A DNA stretch of 46,187 nt from Fibrobacterales bacterium (lineage in GTDB: Bacteria > Fibrobacterota > Fibrobacteria > Fibrobacterales > CADBQJ01). Positions 16,544-24,950 of the stretch are shown piece after piece. Position numbers and translations under genes: made by a program. Position 1 is the stretch's first letter, and every line of letters starts with the position of its first letter. The stretch lies in contig JAGCEZ010000058.1 of assembly GCA_017650365.1 (NCBI GenBank), positions 1 to 46,187 of the forward strand, in the 5' to 3' direction. A model generated the notes under the pieces. It had not been told where the DNA came from and did not search any database. It saw only the letters and a list, made by a program, of their open reading frames with translations.

Positions 16544-17140
16544 TTATGCTTTCCCGCGACGTGCGGCTCTTTCCGCGCGGGCGGCGCTGATTTCCGCTTC
16601 AATCTCCTCTTCGCTCATGCCGACGCTGCCGGCCGCCTTGGCCTGTTCGTTGAGCTCACGCAGAGCAGCCAGCAAGCCGAAACGATCATAGCGCGGAGAG
16701 TTTTCTCCTACGGAATTGGTTTCCATCCCCTGCTCCTTTATGATTTCCAAGAAGTTCCGCGGCGAAACGGCAAACGCACAACCGGGGAAATGCCGGAGGT
16801 TGCCGGTCACAAGATACGCCCTTTTGTCCCGATGCGCCATCGCCACATCGTAGAAGACAACATCCGCCATATCGGGCAAAACAGCATTCGTTTTCGGCAC
16901 TTCCTGATTGATTGCGCAGTGCAAAATGGTATTGACGATGGCATCCGCGGCATTCTTGAACAAATGGAACTTCGGACGATACAAAACGTCTCGATATTCG
17001 TTCAGAACGTTTTCGTCCACGAGAGGAATGATTTTCCCGTTCGCGACGCATTCGAAGATTCCGTAGGGCACGGAAACGTCTTGATTGCGGGCGATGACTG
17101 CGGAAACAATGACGTTCGTGTCTAGAACGGCGTAAATCAC
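16544..17140 (-). CDS. PIN-domain toxin of a toxin-antitoxin pair, with antitoxin-like tail
   Basis: A 198-residue protein. Residues 1-135 form a PIN ribonuclease domain of the PIN_3/COG1569 type: VLDTNVIVSAV with the first Asp, LVDENVLNEYRDVL with a conserved acidic residue, and DMADVVFYDVAMA supplying the later acids of the metal site. The last 45 residues, GLLAALRELNEQ then GMSEEEIEAEISAARAERAA, are nearly identical to the C-terminus of the antitoxin encoded just upstream. GTG at 17140 overlaps the antitoxin TGA (GTGA), so translation is coupled. The shared tail is unusual. Base composition is lower in GC than in obgE, suggesting acquisition. Confidence 0.82.
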   Translation of the reverse strand: MIYAVLDTNVIVSAVIARNQDVSVPYGIFECVANGKIIPLVDENVLNEYRDVLYRPKFHLFKNAADAIVNTILHCAINQEVPKTNAVLPDMADVVFYDVAMAHRDKRAYLVTGNLRHFPGCAFAVSPRNFLEIIKEQGMETNSVGENSPRYDRFGLLAALRELNEQAKAAGSVGMSEEEIEAEISAARAERAARRGKA

Positions 17141-17439
17141 TTGGCTGCCCTTTCCGCACGGGCGGCACTAATCTCGGCTTCGATTTCCTCTTCGCTCATG
17201 CCGAGGATGCCGTTCTTCCGTGCGATTTCGTTCGCTTCGCGCAATGCGGCCAGGAGCGCGGCCCCGTTCGGGGTGCATGGTTTGCTCTTGACCTCGAACG
17301 GCAGCCCGTTTTCCACCAACGCGCGCTTGAAGAAGATGTGAACCGCCGTGGGAATGTCCATCCCCAAACGGTCGAACAGGGCCGAAACGTCGTTCTTCAA
17401 GCTCTCTTCCAGACGGATTTGCAACACGGCCATAGGCAT
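17137..17439 (-). CDS. RelB/DinJ-family antitoxin
   Basis: A 100-residue protein. LQIRLEESLKNDVSALFDRLGMDIPTAVHIFFKRALVENGLPFEV has the ribbon-helix-helix pattern and the LGMDIPTAV signature of RelB/DinJ antitoxins, which bind their own promoter as dimers and neutralise the toxin through the C-terminus. The C-terminal part, ALLAALREANEIARKNG followed by GMSEEEIEAEISAARAERAAK, is shared with the adjacent PIN protein. DinJ-type antitoxins usually pair with RelE/YafQ toxins; a PIN partner is a hybrid arrangement. ATG at 17439 is preceded by AGGAGG at proper distance. Confidence 0.85.
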   Translation of the reverse strand: MPMAVLQIRLEESLKNDVSALFDRLGMDIPTAVHIFFKRALVENGLPFEVKSKPCTPNGAALLAALREANEIARKNGILGMSEEEIEAEISAARAERAAK

Positions 17440-17464
17440 GGAGTCCTCCTGCGTCTATAGTCAC

Positions 17465-17493
17465 AATATATGCATTATGGCAGTAAAACGCAA
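17465..17493 (-). promoter_or_regulatory. Promoter of the toxin-antitoxin operon
   Basis: On the minus strand TTGCGT (17493-17488) and TATATT (17470-17465) are separated by 17 bases, 26 bases before the antitoxin start and upstream of its AGGAGG site. Confidence 0.55.
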
Positions 17494-17511
17494 TAGTTTT
17501 CAATGCGTTTT
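17485..17511. promoter_or_regulatory. Inverted repeat, probable antitoxin operator
   Basis: AAAACGCA (17485-17492) and TGCGTTTT (17504-17511) are perfect 8-base inverted arms with an 11-base spacer. The near arm covers the -35 element of the toxin-antitoxin promoter. RelB/DinJ antitoxins bind such dyads to repress their own operon, so an operator role is inferred. Confidence 0.55.
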
Positions 17512-17544
17512 GCTATACTGTGAACTCGATTCGCCGCATTTGAG

Positions 17545-19164
17545 TCACCGCTCTTGCCGATTACGATCAAACAATGCGCACACTATCTTCGCCAACTGGT
17601 GCGCAAGATAGGGTGGAACGGCATTGCCGACCTGATGATATTGCTCCGTGCGGTTCCCCGCGAAGAAATAGTTGTCGGGGAATGTTTGAAGCCTAGCGGC
17701 TTCCCTGACGGTCAGCGCCCTGCATTGCGCGGGGTCTGGATGTATGAAGTAGTGTCCGTCCTTGGCAATATGCGATGTAATCGTCGATGACGGTTTCCCC
17801 CACAACTGCACCTTGAAACGATCCGCAAAAGCCTGCTCTGCCTCGTTGCCACCGTGGCGGACATTCGAATGAGCAGGCAAAAGACCATCGGGAAATTCCG
17901 CAAGAACAGGTGAATGCCCATGAACGGCGCCGTATGCGGAGACAAAGAGATAACGCCACAAATCACTCGCCATATGTGAACGCGCTTCGTGGTTCAGCGG
18001 CTTATTCAAGCGTCCATCTCTAAACCAGTTGGCGAGATCAACGTCCTTTTTACCACCAGCCGAGAATGCACCGCGTTTGGTCTCAGCATTGCAGATGGCC
18101 TTTCGCACATCAGCGTCTATTTGAGAAAATACGCTGTCTTTCCGAATGCCAAAAACATATTCGCGCCATTCAGCAACGCTCAGCTTCTTTCTTGATCCGA
18201 TTTTCGATATTGAACTGCGCTTCTTGGGAAGACCGCCGATAGCATCTCTAACGGTCCGTTTCACGGTCGAAGGAGCCAGCCTGCCAACTTCGTTCACATT
18301 AGGCAAGAAGTCGTCTCTTATTCCCAGCAAGATTACCCTGTGGCGACATTGTGGAACGCCATACTCTTCCGCACGAATAAGGAAACGATCACCGTTTTCC
18401 GCATTTTCCTCTTTGCCCGTCACGAACGAGAATATGCGATATGTGTGCTTTTTCCTTTTGCCACGTTTTGCCAATTCTGGGAAATAGCTCTTGGCAATCT
18501 CGCAAGGGGAACGCAGGTCATTCAGAATCTTCGCGAAAATGGGCTCATTGTCAACCTTGGCGGAAAGCATACCAGCGACGTTTTCCATCACGAAAACCGC
18601 GGGGGAATGCACGGCAATGACGCGCAGGTACTGCTGATAGAGCCGTTGCCGACTATCCTTGCTGAATTCCACTTCTGCTTCTTCGCGGGATATGTCATTC
18701 TTGTTCTTGATGCCGCCTACGGAACGCGAACGCCCGACGAGCGAATACGCTTGGCATGGCGGTCCGCCGACAAGAAGCCAATCCTTGACGCCGTTGATTG
18801 CTTCAGCGATTCTGGAATCGAACTCCGAATTGGAAACATCTTGACCGCCGAGCTCCGCGCACCAAGCGACACTTTTCGCTTCCTTGGCGGCTTTTTCATG
18901 TGCGCGGAACAGCTCATCACGAGTTGTTTCGCCAGATACATAGGCATAATACTCGTCTGGGAGTTCCAGTCCATTGCGTGTGAAGTAGTGGACGAACGCC
19001 CGCAATTCCAATGTTTTGTATGCAGTCGTGTCCTTCTCTATGGACAAAACCGCCTTGAACGGACGCCTGCCCTCGATTTCGTGCGAAAAACCTTCGCAAA
19101 GACCACCCGGACCAGCAAAAAGATCAATGAAGGGAATGCTTCCCGCATCGCGCCTAATCGTCAT
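17545..19164 (-). CDS. C5-cytosine DNA methyltransferase
   Basis: A 539-residue enzyme. Conserved motifs appear in order: motif I FIDLFAGPGG (12-21), motif IV GGPPCQAYS with catalytic Cys137, motif VI ENV (194-196), motif VIII YGVPQCRHRVILLG, motif IX RALTVREAARLQTFPD and motif X QVGNAVPP. It is longer than simple Dcm enzymes, mainly between motif VIII and IX where target recognition lies. The start at 19164 has a GAGGG site and overlaps the end of the AIPR gene by 11 bases. As the last gene of the GHKL-Z1-nuclease-AIPR operon it presumably marks self DNA. Target sequence cannot be read from the protein. Confidence 0.93.
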   Translation of the reverse strand: MTIRRDAGSIPFIDLFAGPGGLCEGFSHEIEGRRPFKAVLSIEKDTTAYKTLELRAFVHYFTRNGLELPDEYYAYVSGETTRDELFRAHEKAAKEAKSVAWCAELGGQDVSNSEFDSRIAEAINGVKDWLLVGGPPCQAYSLVGRSRSVGGIKNKNDISREEAEVEFSKDSRQRLYQQYLRVIAVHSPAVFVMENVAGMLSAKVDNEPIFAKILNDLRSPCEIAKSYFPELAKRGKRKKHTYRIFSFVTGKEENAENGDRFLIRAEEYGVPQCRHRVILLGIRDDFLPNVNEVGRLAPSTVKRTVRDAIGGLPKKRSSISKIGSRKKLSVAEWREYVFGIRKDSVFSQIDADVRKAICNAETKRGAFSAGGKKDVDLANWFRDGRLNKPLNHEARSHMASDLWRYLFVSAYGAVHGHSPVLAEFPDGLLPAHSNVRHGGNEAEQAFADRFKVQLWGKPSSTITSHIAKDGHYFIHPDPAQCRALTVREAARLQTFPDNYFFAGNRTEQYHQVGNAVPPYLAHQLAKIVCALFDRNRQER

Positions 19165-21235
19165 AAAATCCCTCTTCAATCGCCAGTTTCTCGGCCGCGA
19201 CAAGCACTTTGGCCTGGGCGTCTGAAGGCATCATCCCCTTCGAAATCCTGCAGGCTATTCCAAGAATCGACCGTTCCTTGGAGGACAGGAAATGCTTTTC
19301 TTCGTCCCAAGCCTTCAGCTTCAGCCAATGACTTTCCGGTTTTTCCACGACATACTGGAGCGCCTGGATATCATTCATTTCCCGCTGTGCTTTCTTCGCG
19401 TACCTGTTCTCGTCGGCCACGTCGTTCTTGTTCCGCAGGCATGGTTCCAAAGAACTGCTTAACCGTATAGGCAGCTCCCTGATTTGCTGCCAGCACACTT
19501 CCCGTTTCGCCAATTCCGACACGGAAGTCTGGGAATCCTTGAAGTACTTGATGATGACTCTCGCGACTTCAAGCAGATTCTCCATTACTGGCGCTGGCGC
19601 TTTCTGCCGCTGCCATATCGCACCGTAATCCAGGCAGGAATCGGATTTGCCGATTTCATGGACGAATCTCGCCAGCGTATATGGCACTATCACCGACCGG
19701 AAGCTCCCGAAATCGACCTCGCGCAACATGCCGACCAAGCTTTTGTTCAGCGAACGGAAGAGAATGGCCTGCGCTATCGCGTCCTTGTACCATTTTTCGT
19801 TGATCGACGTGTTATTGCCGTCGTTGCCCTTGTTCTTCTCCCATTCTTCGGTGATGATGGAGACGAAACCTTTTCGGCCACCGGACGTTCCCGCGAAGGC
19901 CTTTTGAGCGCCAAGGCAGACGATTGCGGGCATTTCCTTGAACGTCAGATAGTACTTGGCCAAGTCGGTCTTCGTGAACATCTGCTCTTTCGGATTGAGC
20001 GAGAGGAACCTGGACGCCTCCGATTTTGACAATTTCGTCTGCGCGTTCACATACTGGCCGCGTGCGCGTTCATAGAACCAATGCGTCTGCCGGGGACTGC
20101 CGTCCGACGCGGGTGCCCAAAGTCGCCTCGAAAACTCTTCAATCCGAAGATGGAACGGATGATTTGAGAAGAAGTCGGCGGCATTGACCTTGTTCTGCGT
20201 GTTCGCGTATTCTGAAATCTTCGGAACGATTTCGTTTATCACGTCGCTTTCGATGACGGACAGCTTGACTTGCACGAAGACATTGTCCAGCGGCGCATTT
20301 TCCTTGTGCCATGTCGCGTAAATCGAAGCGGTGGTCTGGCCGCCGTTGACGATCTGCAAGTTCCTGATTTTTTTGATGCGGTTGCGGCTCTTGTCCAAAA
20401 CGACGGCTTCTCCCGTGGCGGAAATGCCGTTGTTGTAAGAGAAGAACATCTCGGGCTGATGCACAATCGTGTTTCGGATTCCCTTGTTCACCTTCCCGCG
20501 GAACTGCAGGAAAGTGCGCACGTTCTGCTCGAAAAGGCGTTCGCCGTATTTTTCATACAAATCGGCGAGAATGCTCCCCGGAAGCACGAAAAGGAAGGAC
20601 TGCAGGGAATCGGCTCCAGTGGAAGCGCTAAGGCAGCTTATGCCTTGCGGCGAATACTGCGTAAAATCGACTTCCAAGGTTTCCCGTTCCAAACCGGAAG
20701 TTTCCAGTTCGAACAACCTCTGGATGTCCCACAAGTCGCAGCGCTTGGCGAATTTGATTCCATATTCGGCCGGCGTCATTTCTTTGACGCGCCCGCTCAT
20801 TTTTGCATCGGTCACTAGAATGAAATCGAACTGGAGCAATTCCTTGTTTTCGCGGATGTATTTGGCGAATGGAAACACCGGATCCGATTCTTCCAGACCA
20901 TCGACGAAATCATCCTTGCCGCAAATCTCAACAAAGCGGTCAAGACGCTTCAGGCTCTTTTCGATATCTGTTTTCGTTATGGTCTCTGCTTCATCGGAAT
21001 TGCGAAAATCTGCGATGATCAACGTGCAACGGTTGCGCTCCGGATCTCTGGCGATGGCGTCGACGGCGATGCCGCGTTGCGTGAACTTGTACCCGACAAG
21101 TTCTGCTTCGTCGATGGCGCCCTGTTCGGCGATGACCGCACACATTTTTTCGACGAACGAATCGCTGACAAAGTCCTCTTCGGAGTCAGCCAGCAGTTCC
21201 TGCTTGAAGTCGGTGTAATACTCTTCGAACGTCAT
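19154..21235 (-). CDS. AIPR-family (abortive infection phage resistance) protein
   Basis: A 693-residue protein. The central region has the AIPR signature: FEQNVRTFLQFRGKVNKGIRNTI, then FFSYNNGISATGE, then LQIVNGGQTTASIYATW and VPKISEYANTQNKVNAADFFSN. The family is named from abortive phage infection and occurs in restriction-like operons; its biochemical role is poorly defined. The N-terminal quarter contains ADFRNSDEAETITKTDIEKSL, which could be a degenerate nuclease-like region, but I do not see a full catalytic set. It lies 8 bases after the PD-(D/E)XK gene and overlaps the methyltransferase gene. Confidence 0.88.
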   Translation of the reverse strand: MTFEEYYTDFKQELLADSEEDFVSDSFVEKMCAVIAEQGAIDEAELVGYKFTQRGIAVDAIARDPERNRCTLIIADFRNSDEAETITKTDIEKSLKRLDRFVEICGKDDFVDGLEESDPVFPFAKYIRENKELLQFDFILVTDAKMSGRVKEMTPAEYGIKFAKRCDLWDIQRLFELETSGLERETLEVDFTQYSPQGISCLSASTGADSLQSFLFVLPGSILADLYEKYGERLFEQNVRTFLQFRGKVNKGIRNTIVHQPEMFFSYNNGISATGEAVVLDKSRNRIKKIRNLQIVNGGQTTASIYATWHKENAPLDNVFVQVKLSVIESDVINEIVPKISEYANTQNKVNAADFFSNHPFHLRIEEFSRRLWAPASDGSPRQTHWFYERARGQYVNAQTKLSKSEASRFLSLNPKEQMFTKTDLAKYYLTFKEMPAIVCLGAQKAFAGTSGGRKGFVSIITEEWEKNKGNDGNNTSINEKWYKDAIAQAILFRSLNKSLVGMLREVDFGSFRSVIVPYTLARFVHEIGKSDSCLDYGAIWQRQKAPAPVMENLLEVARVIIKYFKDSQTSVSELAKREVCWQQIRELPIRLSSSLEPCLRNKNDVADENRYAKKAQREMNDIQALQYVVEKPESHWLKLKAWDEEKHFLSSKERSILGIACRISKGMMPSDAQAKVLVAAEKLAIEEGFYDD

Positions 21236-21243
21236 TTTGCTCC

Positions 21244-22203
21244 TCAGTCGAACGCGATTTCGCTTTCAAAAGGCATGCACGCGTCAAGGCTAATCTGATA
21301 GGTCGCTTTCGTTATCCCCGAAGGAACATTCGCGACCATCAGCCGCGGGAACCCCTCGCCCACCGCGAACGACCTGCTGACAATGCAACGGAAACTGGGC
21401 GAATCGTAGTGCTCGATTGGCTCATAACCCGTCTGCAAGACAAGCGATTCGAAAAGGTCCCTCGTAAAATCGTCGGAACGGTACAACTCGGTCTGGATTT
21501 CCCTGACGAGAGAATTGAGCGTGAACCCGGATTTGTCGTCGGGATTCGTCGTGGCCAGGGTGTTGACCACCAAATAGAGGGAAGGCAGTTGCGTTTCCAG
21601 TTGCTCTAACGAGCTAATGTGCACATACGGTTTTGCGCTTCCAGACTGCACCTTGATTTCCACAGCAATGTCGTGGACAGTGAAATCCTGCGGAGCGCCC
21701 AACGGCCCTTTCCAGAACGAAACGGCGTCTGCCCACCCGAATTTCGGAACAAGGGTTTCCCGCATGAAAAGCAGCTCGCCAATCAGACCTTTGACCTCTT
21801 CCTCGGAAAGCGCATGCTGTTTTTCCCGTTTCAGAAATTCATGCCATCTGCGAAGGCGCCCGACGATGACATTCACGGCTTCGCTGTGATTGGCGTAGCT
21901 TTCGCTTGCATGCGTCAAATCGACGCACAGCGCTTTGAAAATCTCCCAATTCTGCACTTCGTTCAGAAGCAACACCAACCTGCAGCAATCAGGTGCAGGC
22001 GCCATAGCAATGCGTATACCCGCCAGTTCCGGCAACGACTTCTTGTCCGGCGCAGCTTCGCTGGAAAACTGTGCAATGAACAGATAGCCGCCATGTACGT
22101 CTTTTCCCCAGAAGAGTTTCAGCGGATGCTTATCGGAAATCAAGCGCACGCTGTATTCGGAATCCGGCGTGGCAATGTCTTCCCACGGATTGTTGCTCAT
22201 CAT
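21244..22203 (-). CDS. PD-(D/E)XK motif protein (DUF4420-like), probable restriction nuclease
   Basis: A 319-residue protein. The key segment is ALSEEEVKGLIGELLFMRE, then SFWKGPLGAPQDFTVHDIAVEIKVQS: a conserved Glu in GLIGEL, Asp in the HDIAVEIK strand and the E-x-K pair form a PD-(D/E)XK nuclease active site, matching the family annotated as PD-(D/E)XK motif protein. It is the likely DNA-cutting component of the operon. ATG at 22203 overlaps the Z1 gene stop (ATGATGA), implying coupled translation. Confidence 0.85.
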   Translation of the reverse strand: MMSNNPWEDIATPDSEYSVRLISDKHPLKLFWGKDVHGGYLFIAQFSSEAAPDKKSLPELAGIRIAMAPAPDCCRLVLLLNEVQNWEIFKALCVDLTHASESYANHSEAVNVIVGRLRRWHEFLKREKQHALSEEEVKGLIGELLFMRETLVPKFGWADAVSFWKGPLGAPQDFTVHDIAVEIKVQSGSAKPYVHISSLEQLETQLPSLYLVVNTLATTNPDDKSGFTLNSLVREIQTELYRSDDFTRDLFESLVLQTGYEPIEHYDSPSFRCIVSRSFAVGEGFPRLMVANVPSGITKATYQISLDACMPFESEIAFD

Positions 22204-24950
22204 CCGTCCTCCTCGATGTCGTCATCATCGTACTCGGGGATTTCCGCATTATCCTTCAGCCACACCTTGTTGACGGTGTACGAGACCATTTTTTCAGGGC
22301 GCTTTTTCCCAGTAGAATCGCCCGGAAAGCTTATGCAATAGGCCGGAACGACTTTGTGTTCGTCATTCCTTTCACGGCGCGCTTTGTCACCAACGACTTT
22401 TTTCACAGATGAATACACCGACGCGAAAACGAGAATGAGCAACGGTCTGTTGTGATGACGCAGCTTATACCTTCTGAATTCGGCGTCAGGGACATTTTCC
22501 CCATCATACCCTTGCTCGACCGCCTGTATTTCCTCCGGAGACAAGCCTGCGGCTTCGTCACCTCTGGAGAGAACATGTCTCTTGATGAATGTCAGTCGTT
22601 TGCCGGTCAGATTCTGGTCTTCGAGAGAACGTTTAATCGGATCGAATCCTATTCCGGCGCAATGTTCCGCATCCCCGTTGGGATCGCCCTTCAACAGAAC
22701 ATCGCAGAAGGAGATGCCTTTATCCCCTTTCAACCAAGAGAGATGTTCTAGGAGAGGATCTTTTGTCGTCAGCAAGCAATCCGGCGCGTTTTTGAATTCG
22801 CGGGCGACCTTCTCGATGACTTCCAAGGGCACATTCTGCCACAACCAGCCCAACTTTGTTTTTTCTCGCCTAGCGTTTTGGTCGGCGAACTTGACAGCAT
22901 CTTCCAAAACGACCCGGTTGTCGGCTAGCACCTCGTCTTTGTTGATTAGACGGCTTGTTTCCGCACATCTCCCTTCCAACGCAATCTGGCGGACAAATTG
23001 TTCCGCATCGCGCATCTTGTTGCGGGCCGTAACAATCAGCGCCGTGGGATGAGCACGAACCTTTAAGCCAAATTCCATCGGAGTAAGACCGCTCCGCTCC
23101 ATTTCGCGGAAATCTCCACGCAGTTCTTCTACGGCCGACGCTATGTGCGCGTACCAAGAGTAGGACCTCTTCGTCATGAAAAGCCGGCACAGTTTCCCAT
23201 ACCCTTCGCGATAACCGAACCAGCGTCCCATCTGCAGAAGTGTGTCGTACATGACCGAATTTCGCAGGAAATAACTGACGCTCAACCCTTCAAGCGTCAA
23301 TCCGCGGGACAGCCCCAGGCCGCCAACCGCAATGATGGATCTTCCATCCGGATAGTCGTCATAATCCAAACGATCCGTGCTCTTGTTGTTGATGCTGACG
23401 ACGTCAATGGTGCTGACAGATGCGTTGAGTTGTCCTTGGACCTCTGGCCAAGAGAACCGGCGTTTTGCGAACGCCCCTTCTGTTCCTGCGAATTCCTCCT
23501 CCCATGTCTCTTTTAGTTCTCGCAAGAACGGAGATTCGCGCAATGCGGCATTCTCCGGCAACCCGGACCAGGACTTGATTTCGTTCTGCCATTCCCTTAA
23601 ATGCTTCAAGACCGTGCTTTTTAAGTTTTCCTGCACATCGGTGAACCTCGAAACATTAATCATCATGGAATGATGTTTCTGCTTCTGCCCGTCAAGTTCC
23701 CGAATCGTCTTGACTAGCATAAAACAGCGAATTGCCTTTTTCAGCGATTCCGGCAACCCTGGAATGAACGTTTTATCGTGTTTGAGCGGCAACAAATCGT
23801 CGTTGTCGTCGATTTCCCGATAAATGCCGTCTTCGGAATTCTCGCCGAAAACCGTAGTCGGTCCAACGTAATTTGAGGGTGGATCGAGGCTCAAAATGAA
23901 ATCACGCGGGAATAAGTCCCGATACATCTCCCCGTCCGTCATTTCATGTTCGCTTTCAGGAGAAATAAAGATGTTCGCGAACGGCGTGGCCGTGTAGCCC
24001 AAATACGAATTCCGCGGGAACATCTTCAGCAATTCGCGTATTTCTTGGTTGATTCTCGTTGGGTCGCATTCAGCCTTGTTCACGTTGATGCTGGCTTGGT
24101 CGGCCTCGTCGTCAATCAGCAGCAACGGATATTCGCTCAATCTGCTATTGTTACTGGTATCAAGCCAATCCCGCAAACTCTTAAGTGTAGTGGCATTTTT
24201 CTTCAAGACGAGTATGACTGGCACTTTAAGCCCTTCCAACTCGATTTGCATTTGATTGGCAAGTGCCGTCTTAAAATCTTGCGTGGCGCTCGTCATGCTA
24301 AACGGGCGAAGCACGGGATTGAGCGGATCGTCAAATTGGCTAACGCCGATGGGCTTCCGGCATTTGGTGTCATAACCCAGGAAATCGAAATCGATGCGCT
24401 TTTGGGTCTGGTTCCTTAGCGAATTAAGCATACCGCCGAGAACGACAATCACCTTATATCCGGCATCTGCCGCTTTGCACATCACACCGACATAGTTTGC
24501 TGTCTTGCCCGACTGGACATTTCCGACAACCAAACCTTTCCGCTCCCATTTTCCCTCTTTCTTTTGCGGATTTTCGAGATGATCCAATATTTTGTCGGTG
24601 ATTGCATCAAGGCTTTCGACAACATCGCCTGAAAACTTCTTCTGCAACCACTTCTTATAGCGATTCCAATAGAGGAAAGAGATTTCGCCGCGTTTGTCTG
24701 CCAGCCAAGGAACATACGATTCAGGGTCCTCGAACAACGCGCCAAGGCCCATTTTAGTATCGTGGCGCGTGCAAATTCTGTCTACCGCCCCCTTGATTTC
24801 CTCTTCCGTAAATGGGCCGTTTCCGGACAAAAGACTAAAAGACTTCGCTTGCAAACGGACAAACTCCAGCAATCGATCATATGCCGGAATCTCTCCCAAA
24901 TTGGCCAAGTGTGGATAAACGTTATCGACAAAGGCGTCAATGTCTGCCAT
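22200..24950 (-). CDS. Z1-domain superfamily II ATPase
   Basis: A 916-residue protein. Walker A is GNVQSGKT (143-150), Walker B/DExD-like is LLIDDEADQAS, then GYTATPFANIF as motif III and GGLGLSRGLTLEGL with LLQMGRWFGYREGYGKL as motifs V-VI. The QSGKT and LSRGLTLEG signatures are those of Z1 ATPases, helicase-like proteins found in predicted restriction systems with GHKL ATPases. ATG at 24950 is chosen because a GGAGG site sits 5 bases upstream; an upstream in-frame start would overlap the GHKL gene further. It probably couples ATP use to DNA translocation or remodelling for the nuclease. Confidence 0.92.
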   Translation of the reverse strand: MADIDAFVDNVYPHLANLGEIPAYDRLLEFVRLQAKSFSLLSGNGPFTEEEIKGAVDRICTRHDTKMGLGALFEDPESYVPWLADKRGEISFLYWNRYKKWLQKKFSGDVVESLDAITDKILDHLENPQKKEGKWERKGLVVGNVQSGKTANYVGVMCKAADAGYKVIVVLGGMLNSLRNQTQKRIDFDFLGYDTKCRKPIGVSQFDDPLNPVLRPFSMTSATQDFKTALANQMQIELEGLKVPVILVLKKNATTLKSLRDWLDTSNNSRLSEYPLLLIDDEADQASINVNKAECDPTRINQEIRELLKMFPRNSYLGYTATPFANIFISPESEHEMTDGEMYRDLFPRDFILSLDPPSNYVGPTTVFGENSEDGIYREIDDNDDLLPLKHDKTFIPGLPESLKKAIRCFMLVKTIRELDGQKQKHHSMMINVSRFTDVQENLKSTVLKHLREWQNEIKSWSGLPENAALRESPFLRELKETWEEEFAGTEGAFAKRRFSWPEVQGQLNASVSTIDVVSINNKSTDRLDYDDYPDGRSIIAVGGLGLSRGLTLEGLSVSYFLRNSVMYDTLLQMGRWFGYREGYGKLCRLFMTKRSYSWYAHIASAVEELRGDFREMERSGLTPMEFGLKVRAHPTALIVTARNKMRDAEQFVRQIALEGRCAETSRLINKDEVLADNRVVLEDAVKFADQNARREKTKLGWLWQNVPLEVIEKVAREFKNAPDCLLTTKDPLLEHLSWLKGDKGISFCDVLLKGDPNGDAEHCAGIGFDPIKRSLEDQNLTGKRLTFIKRHVLSRGDEAAGLSPEEIQAVEQGYDGENVPDAEFRRYKLRHHNRPLLILVFASVYSSVKKVVGDKARRERNDEHKVVPAYCISFPGDSTGKKRPEKMVSYTVNKVWLKDNAEIPEYDDDDIEEDG

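Noticed and set aside
19154-21235. Reading the AIPR N-terminus as a second restriction nuclease
   Set aside because: One acidic strand resembles a nuclease fold, but a complete D...ExK set could not be traced, so it was not called.
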